Shown: positions 59,489 to 64,000 of the stretch, one piece after another
Numbering within the stretch: position 1 is the first letter of the stretch
Layout of the letters: every line of letters begins with the position of its first letter
NCBI GenBank assembly: GCA_020064725.1
Contig: JAGTWJ010000013.1
Location: 620,001 to 684,000, forward strand
Source of the DNA: Drechslerella dactyloides
Taxonomy: Eukaryota; Ascomycota; Orbiliomycetes; Orbiliales; Orbiliaceae
DNA length: 64,000 nucleotides
Reading direction: 5' to 3'
Notes under the pieces: model-generated
What the model was told of the DNA's origin: nothing
Seen by the model: only the letters and a program-made list of their open reading frames with translations
The model's database searches: none
Program-made: the position numbers and the translations under genes

Positions 59489-60363
59489 CTAGCAGCTCTT
59501 CGAGTTTTGAGGGACCGTAATGACACCCTCTGGAGTGGTAGTATCTACAATTACGCAGGCATAGCGGCTCTCGGGATCAGGAGCTGGGAAGTTGGCTGGC
59601 TTAGACGTTTGCACGGCCTTTCCTGACGATTGGGCGCCGATGATGCCAGGAACTGAATCTTCCATCCCGGCAAAGGAGACATGGAATCGGCCGGCCTGCT
59701 TCTCGTATAAATTTAACTGGACGACTCGCTTGTTCTTCTGGTCGCAGTTCTCAGTGACACCAGTTGTGCTCTTGTCACAACCAACCCACCGAATGTGGTA
59801 GTGGTGGCCGATTTCCGGGCGATTGGCGGGTTCGTGGTATGTCCAGCTCACGCCGTAATCGTAGGTTGCGCTGTTGGCCGGGATGTAGAGATCGCTCCAG
59901 AGAGTAGCGAGGCAGGTGTCTGGAATGCAGCCACCGTCATTGCACTGGGACGGGCCAACTGGGAGTTTCTGAGAGGGAACCGAAGGACGGAGGCCAGTTG
60001 GGTCATCGATGCAGAGAAGTCCATTCATGGAGATCCAGACAGTAGAGCTGGCTTTGCCAAAGATAGTCATCGGAAATTTCAGTTCCACTTTTTGCCAAGC
60101 ATCGTCGGACTCATGAGAGTATTCTGCAGTCGTTTTGGGGCCGCTTTCCCAGACATCCAAACTTTCGAGGTAGTCTCGCTTCTCGATGGTTCTCTTCCCA
60201 GCGCCTATTTACATACGAATTAGCTCTCCAGGAACAAATCCGTGTGCATCATCTTGCTGGCGTTGGCAAACATTCGCTTACCATGTGTGTGCTCAATGGG
60301 GAGCGCTGCGCTAAAGCTAGTAGCTGCGAAGGCAGCAGTCGAGATAATAGCTTTGATAAGCAT
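59489..60363 (-). CDS. Small secreted protein with Kex2-like site, 265 aa
   Basis: Two exons, 60282-60363 and 59489-60204, with a 77-nt intron (GTAAGC...AGCTAATTC...ATAG). The N terminus is a signal peptide (MLIKAIISTAAFAATSFSAA). A propeptide ending in RTIEKR, a Kex2-type cleavage site, follows before DYLESLDVW. The mature part has eight cysteines, an even number that suits disulfides, and beta-sandwich-like sequence (AWQKVELKFPMTIFGKASST, VWISMNGLLCIDDP, LWSDLYIP). This recalls extracellular fungal proteins with a FGK.S..VWIS.NGLL pattern, whose function I do not know. It stands alone in AT-rich DNA and has a TATA-like box about 130 bp upstream. Confidence 0.82.
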
Positions 60364-63300
60364 TGAGAGAAATTTTTCTGGTGAAGAGTGGAGAAAGATG
60401 CACTATCAGTGTCTACTACTTAAACAGAAGAAAGACAGTGTAGAAATCCGCACGATGAGTGACAATGACGGACTCGAACAAAGCTACGACATGCTTTTTT
60501 ATATTGACCTCTAATATCGACCTCTGATACTGAATTGTGATTGCATCGCTTGCCAGTCTGTAGCTAGTGGTCTAGGGATGTATGTTTTCTATGTTAGTCG
60601 AGATGGTTTCGATTCCAGCAAGTGTCTGCCCGACTCCTTTGAGTACAGATACGGCCAAAGAATGTCACTTTCTCTTTTCTCTCAGGTGTATATAGCGCAG
60701 AGAGGTATAGCGTTGGTTGGCTTCATGGTGCAGCTGCGCAATTCGAAGCTATTGTCCATCAAGTCTTTTATATGTTTATTAAAAAGTATTATCAAATTCC
60801 GCATTTAGAGAAGGATGTCATAGGGAAAATTCCCGCACCGTTGTGTTATCAGCGTCGGTTGCCTAGCGTGTCTTGGAAGGGCGGGCGAGACGCAATTTTT
60901 GACGTAGAATAGTAATGACTTAGGGGATTCGCTATAGTTCTGTCGTGCCGTCTTGTGTACATGTGTGGCAATTCAAGCTAGCCCCTGGCCACGCGCTCCC
61001 CGCTTGTCAGTTGCAACCTGACGGGAAAATTCTCCGCACCCGTCTTCCGCGTATCCGGCCGTTTGTGATTCTCCTATCTTGTCCGCTTCAAGAAATAGCA
61101 TGTAAGGCCAACCTTGGCTGCTGCTGCCTACTTATGTTTACTGTGTCGCTTATCGAACATATACCCAGCGTAGACGTTATGACCTCAAATGTAGCAGGAG
61201 ATATGATTTTGATAAAGCCAGCTACTTGAATTGTGCTTGTATGGTTAGATAGATGTCCACGTCAATAGGTCAAGACGCATAATCTTCTTGTGCACTAGAT
61301 CACAAGATGATCAAGGATTCCTCAAGTGTAGTCTCGGTGAACATCTAGTTCTTGTCCAGTCGTAGTCCACAGACTATGCACATGGAAGCATGCATGGCTG
61401 ATTGGCTTGACTACAGGAAAAATTCTAGATGCACATCTCTGAAAAGATGGCTTTGAGTATTTTATTCCCTAATCATATAACGTATATATGCATACAACCA
61501 CTATATTATAATTGATCCGTGCGTTTGGCTCCAATTAACTTCTACGTTGAAATTGAAAACATGCGTACTGACACCGATGTCTCCTTCTGCTATCGGTGAG
61601 AATAGAATCTGGGAGGTATAAAAATTCGAGAATCGAACCTCTGGATGGTGAAGGTGCTGATAATAGTATCTAGTGCGATTGGCAAATTTTATTCAATATA
61701 GCGGTACACTTATATCTGCGTAAAATTTAGAAATACATATGCCGCGGGATATAATTATTTGCAAGGGAAATTTGAGTCTCATCCCGCTTCGCCTCATGAG
61801 CATCTTCCCCAGGCCATCCTGTAGCTAGCGGGTCAGATCCTCATACTACCAACCGAGGCGGGTTCAACCGTTATTGTTTTAGCTGGTAGCCCCTGATAGA
61901 ACGGTTCATGCCAGAACGTTAAGCAACATCTATCTTGGCATTTCACCGTCTATAACGTATCAGTACTATCAACAGAAACTACCTATATCTGAACAATGCT
62001 TCCAGAGTATACCTAATGTTTTCTGTCTCAAAATGAAAATGTCACATTGGACAGGCATGTCTGCCGAACGAACGCCTGTCCTTAGGACTAAATCTGTCTA
62101 ACCTGCCTATTTTGCTTCTTAAGATGTTTTCCAACCCACCTCTCAAAACATGGGTCGTATTTGACCGACGATAAATCAATTCTGATATAGAGATTGGGAG
62201 TTTCGACGTAAATAGTCGCATGTTGGATTTTGCTTCAACAAGATATCTCCCAGCGAAAATTCAAAACGCCAGATCGATATTAAGGTCGCCAAGCTTGTTC
62301 CTCGTCATATAGTTTCTGAAATTTTGAGCGTGCATGCAGACTCGTTTCTAAACGAAATGAATTCTGTGACTATGGGGACTAAAGTCTAGCTTCTGCAACT
62401 GCGCGAGATTATTATCACAAAGGCTTCCATATTGGTATTTTCAGGTGGCAAGGAAAGACTTAGTTTACGAGACCATATTTTCACCCCACACATGGTTAAA
62501 CTTAGGGGTATGCATATCACCATCGCTATTGCTTGACAGCGGTAATTCGGGTCAAGGTATCGATGTCCATGTCCTTTTGTTAGGAACCTGCAATTCAATG
62601 AGGGATTGAGATATATACAACGGTCATGACCGCAATTATCTTCATTGGCGCATGTACGGCCCGCATGCGCATGCGCATACCGAGAAAGGCAGCAGTCTCT
62701 AATCATTGTGTCGGGAGTAACCCATCTCGGCAGCTAATTATTACAACGCACGGACATCGGTCGGCCGCAGCTAGTTATGATCGATGGACATTCATATTCG
62801 AGATATATTATATTATCAGGTGTGATTACCACATCATATGGTGCGGAAGGGGGCACCCAGATTGTCAGTTTCACAAGAGCTATATACTATGATATAGTTT
62901 ATTGCCCTTGGGCAAAATTTGAGAAGGATGTCCTTACGGCATGTTACACATGCGTATGTGTACCCTTGTATACCTCTATAAGGTCTATAAACCCGAAGAT
63001 AGCAACTGCTGCATAGTATCTATAGTATCTTTTATATCGCTCCGTCTCGTCATCTCAATCCGTGCATAAAAAGGGTCGAATTGATACGTCATTTACGTGT
63101 TTTCTTAATATACCCGAAGCTGAGGTCTGCCGATTTCGTGAGCTTGGTATAGCTGTTACGTATTGTATCGCCACCAATGCGCCTTATAGATACTCATGAT
63201 GCTGGCCTCAGGCACATCGAGAACCGCAATGTCCTGTAGAGTTGTGATATTGGAAGGATTTCTCAGGCTTACTGATCATTTTGGACGTGGAACAGCCTGA

Positions 63301-64000
63301 CTCAATAAGACCTATCCTGGGTTTCACTCGTGGCATGTAGTATATTATCTGTCCATCAAAAGGGTTTACAAGCTAGGGATCCGGGAACGAATAGCATGAC
63401 CGAGCTGAAAGCGCCAGGACCCATCTGCAGGCCCGCTAGGATACACGACTACCCGTATCCTATCAATATCTACTCAAATAATTGCTTGATATCTTTGATG
63501 TCATATGCACGATATATTCTATTGACCAGATAATGATGACACAGCAGAGCAGGTATTTCGGCCCCAAAATTACAGGTATTATTCCGATGAGGGTGTGACA
63601 TGAACTTTCGAGGTGTCGGATACTGAAATAAGCGTGTGGATACTACGCGTATGCGAAGATCAGTACCCATGGTATTTTGTCTCGCCAAGCTGGTCTGTTG
63701 TCTGATGATAATAGTATATAAGAAGAGCAGTACCCTTCGAAAGGACTGCAGCACTGGACATAAGCTATGCGCGTCGGGAGGGAATGGTTTGGCAACTGGC
63801 TGCCGGGCCGCAATTTGTGGCACAGCAGAGGAGCTTGAAGTTAATTAAGCCTGCTGGCGGTTATAACAGTTCCAATGTTTCAGGATGGAAGTGTTCCACT
63901 GTATTGGATCCGTCGGACCAATCACAAGAAGGACAGCAAGTTTGCTGCACAAAATCTGGTATTAGTCTTGTACAGGGCACAGCTAAGCCTACAAAGGGTG
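60364..64000. other. AT-rich 3.6-kb right flank without a supported gene
   Basis: The first 150 bp are the promoter of the secreted-protein gene. The rest is AT-rich, and frames up to 117 codons (for example 63470-63823) have no recognisable domain. A GGTTCGATTCT string on the minus strand near 61631 resembles a tRNA B box, but the stems do not form. I see no transposon ends or long repeats. Confidence 0.4.
60494..60504 (-). promoter_or_regulatory. TATA-like box of the secreted-protein gene
   Basis: ATATAAAAAAG on the minus strand, about 130 bp upstream of the ATG at 60363. This is a sequence match only. Confidence 0.45.

Noticed and set aside
61618..61695. Possible minus-strand tRNA (GGTTCGATTCT with weakly pairing ends)
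   Set aside because: Only three T-stem pairs form and there is no recognisable D arm or anticodon stem.
63470..63823. 117-codon minus-strand frame near the right edge
   Set aside because: No signal peptide, domain or splice support, in AT-rich DNA.
1..64000. Secondary-metabolite cluster, CRISPR array, transposon or viral insertion
   Set aside because: No PKS, NRPS or terpene synthase, no spaced direct repeats, no transposase or integrase motifs, no terminal repeats and no viral genes were seen on either strand.

Overview
The window looks like nuclear DNA of a filamentous ascomycete (Pezizomycotina, probably Eurotiomycetes). The genes are monocistronic and broken by short GT-AG introns with CTAAC/CTGAC-like branch points. 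The set includes Ecm33-type GPI proteins, Kex2-processed secreted proteins, fungal-only domains I know as DUF1752/DUF3295 and DUF8035, and an AlkB-type dioxygenase architecture I know only from fungi. I re-spliced every gene by hand. Each complete multi-exon model listed has a coding length divisible by three and joins conserved motifs, except where stated.

Layout, left to right. 0-12 kb, all on the minus strand: a Cys-containing secreted protein running off the left edge; a peroxisomal 4-coumarate-CoA-ligase-like enzyme ending in AKL; a WD40 protein of the Sqt1/AAMP type; and a Tudor-SN (SND1) nuclease-like protein of 878 aa. 12-28 kb is almost empty. Its only supported gene is a tiny Cys-rich protein at 20.16 kb behind a long pyrimidine-rich leader. 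28-33 kb: a GPI-anchored Ecm33-like protein and an Mks1-like regulator, both minus. 36-43 kb: EMC1 (plus) converging on DNA polymerase eta (minus). 45 kb: an 84-residue protein in three small exons (plus), again behind a long leader. 47-51 kb: the OST48/Wbp1 subunit of oligosaccharyltransferase and a His-rich DUF8035-type protein, both minus. 54.6-57.6 kb: a seven-exon, 835-aa AlkB-family dioxygenase with zinc ribbons and an N-terminal region that reads like an SRA (modified-base reader) domain. 57.9-64 kb is visibly AT-rich, with decayed coding fragments (one HNH-nuclease-like), a small secreted protein and a perfect 25-bp tandem repeat.

The genes do not form a pathway or a classical biosynthetic cluster. 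Several share the ER/secretory route (EMC1, OST48, the GPI protein, two secreted proteins), but that is what any fungal chromosome segment may show by chance. The most interesting item is the SRA-like/zinc-ribbon/AlkB protein, a candidate nucleic-acid base demodification enzyme. Two of its introns are in frame and stop-free, and one sits directly before the catalytic HxD motif. Other points worth checking are the 19-nt polymerase eta exon that carries the first catalytic aspartate and the two small genes in gene-poor DNA.
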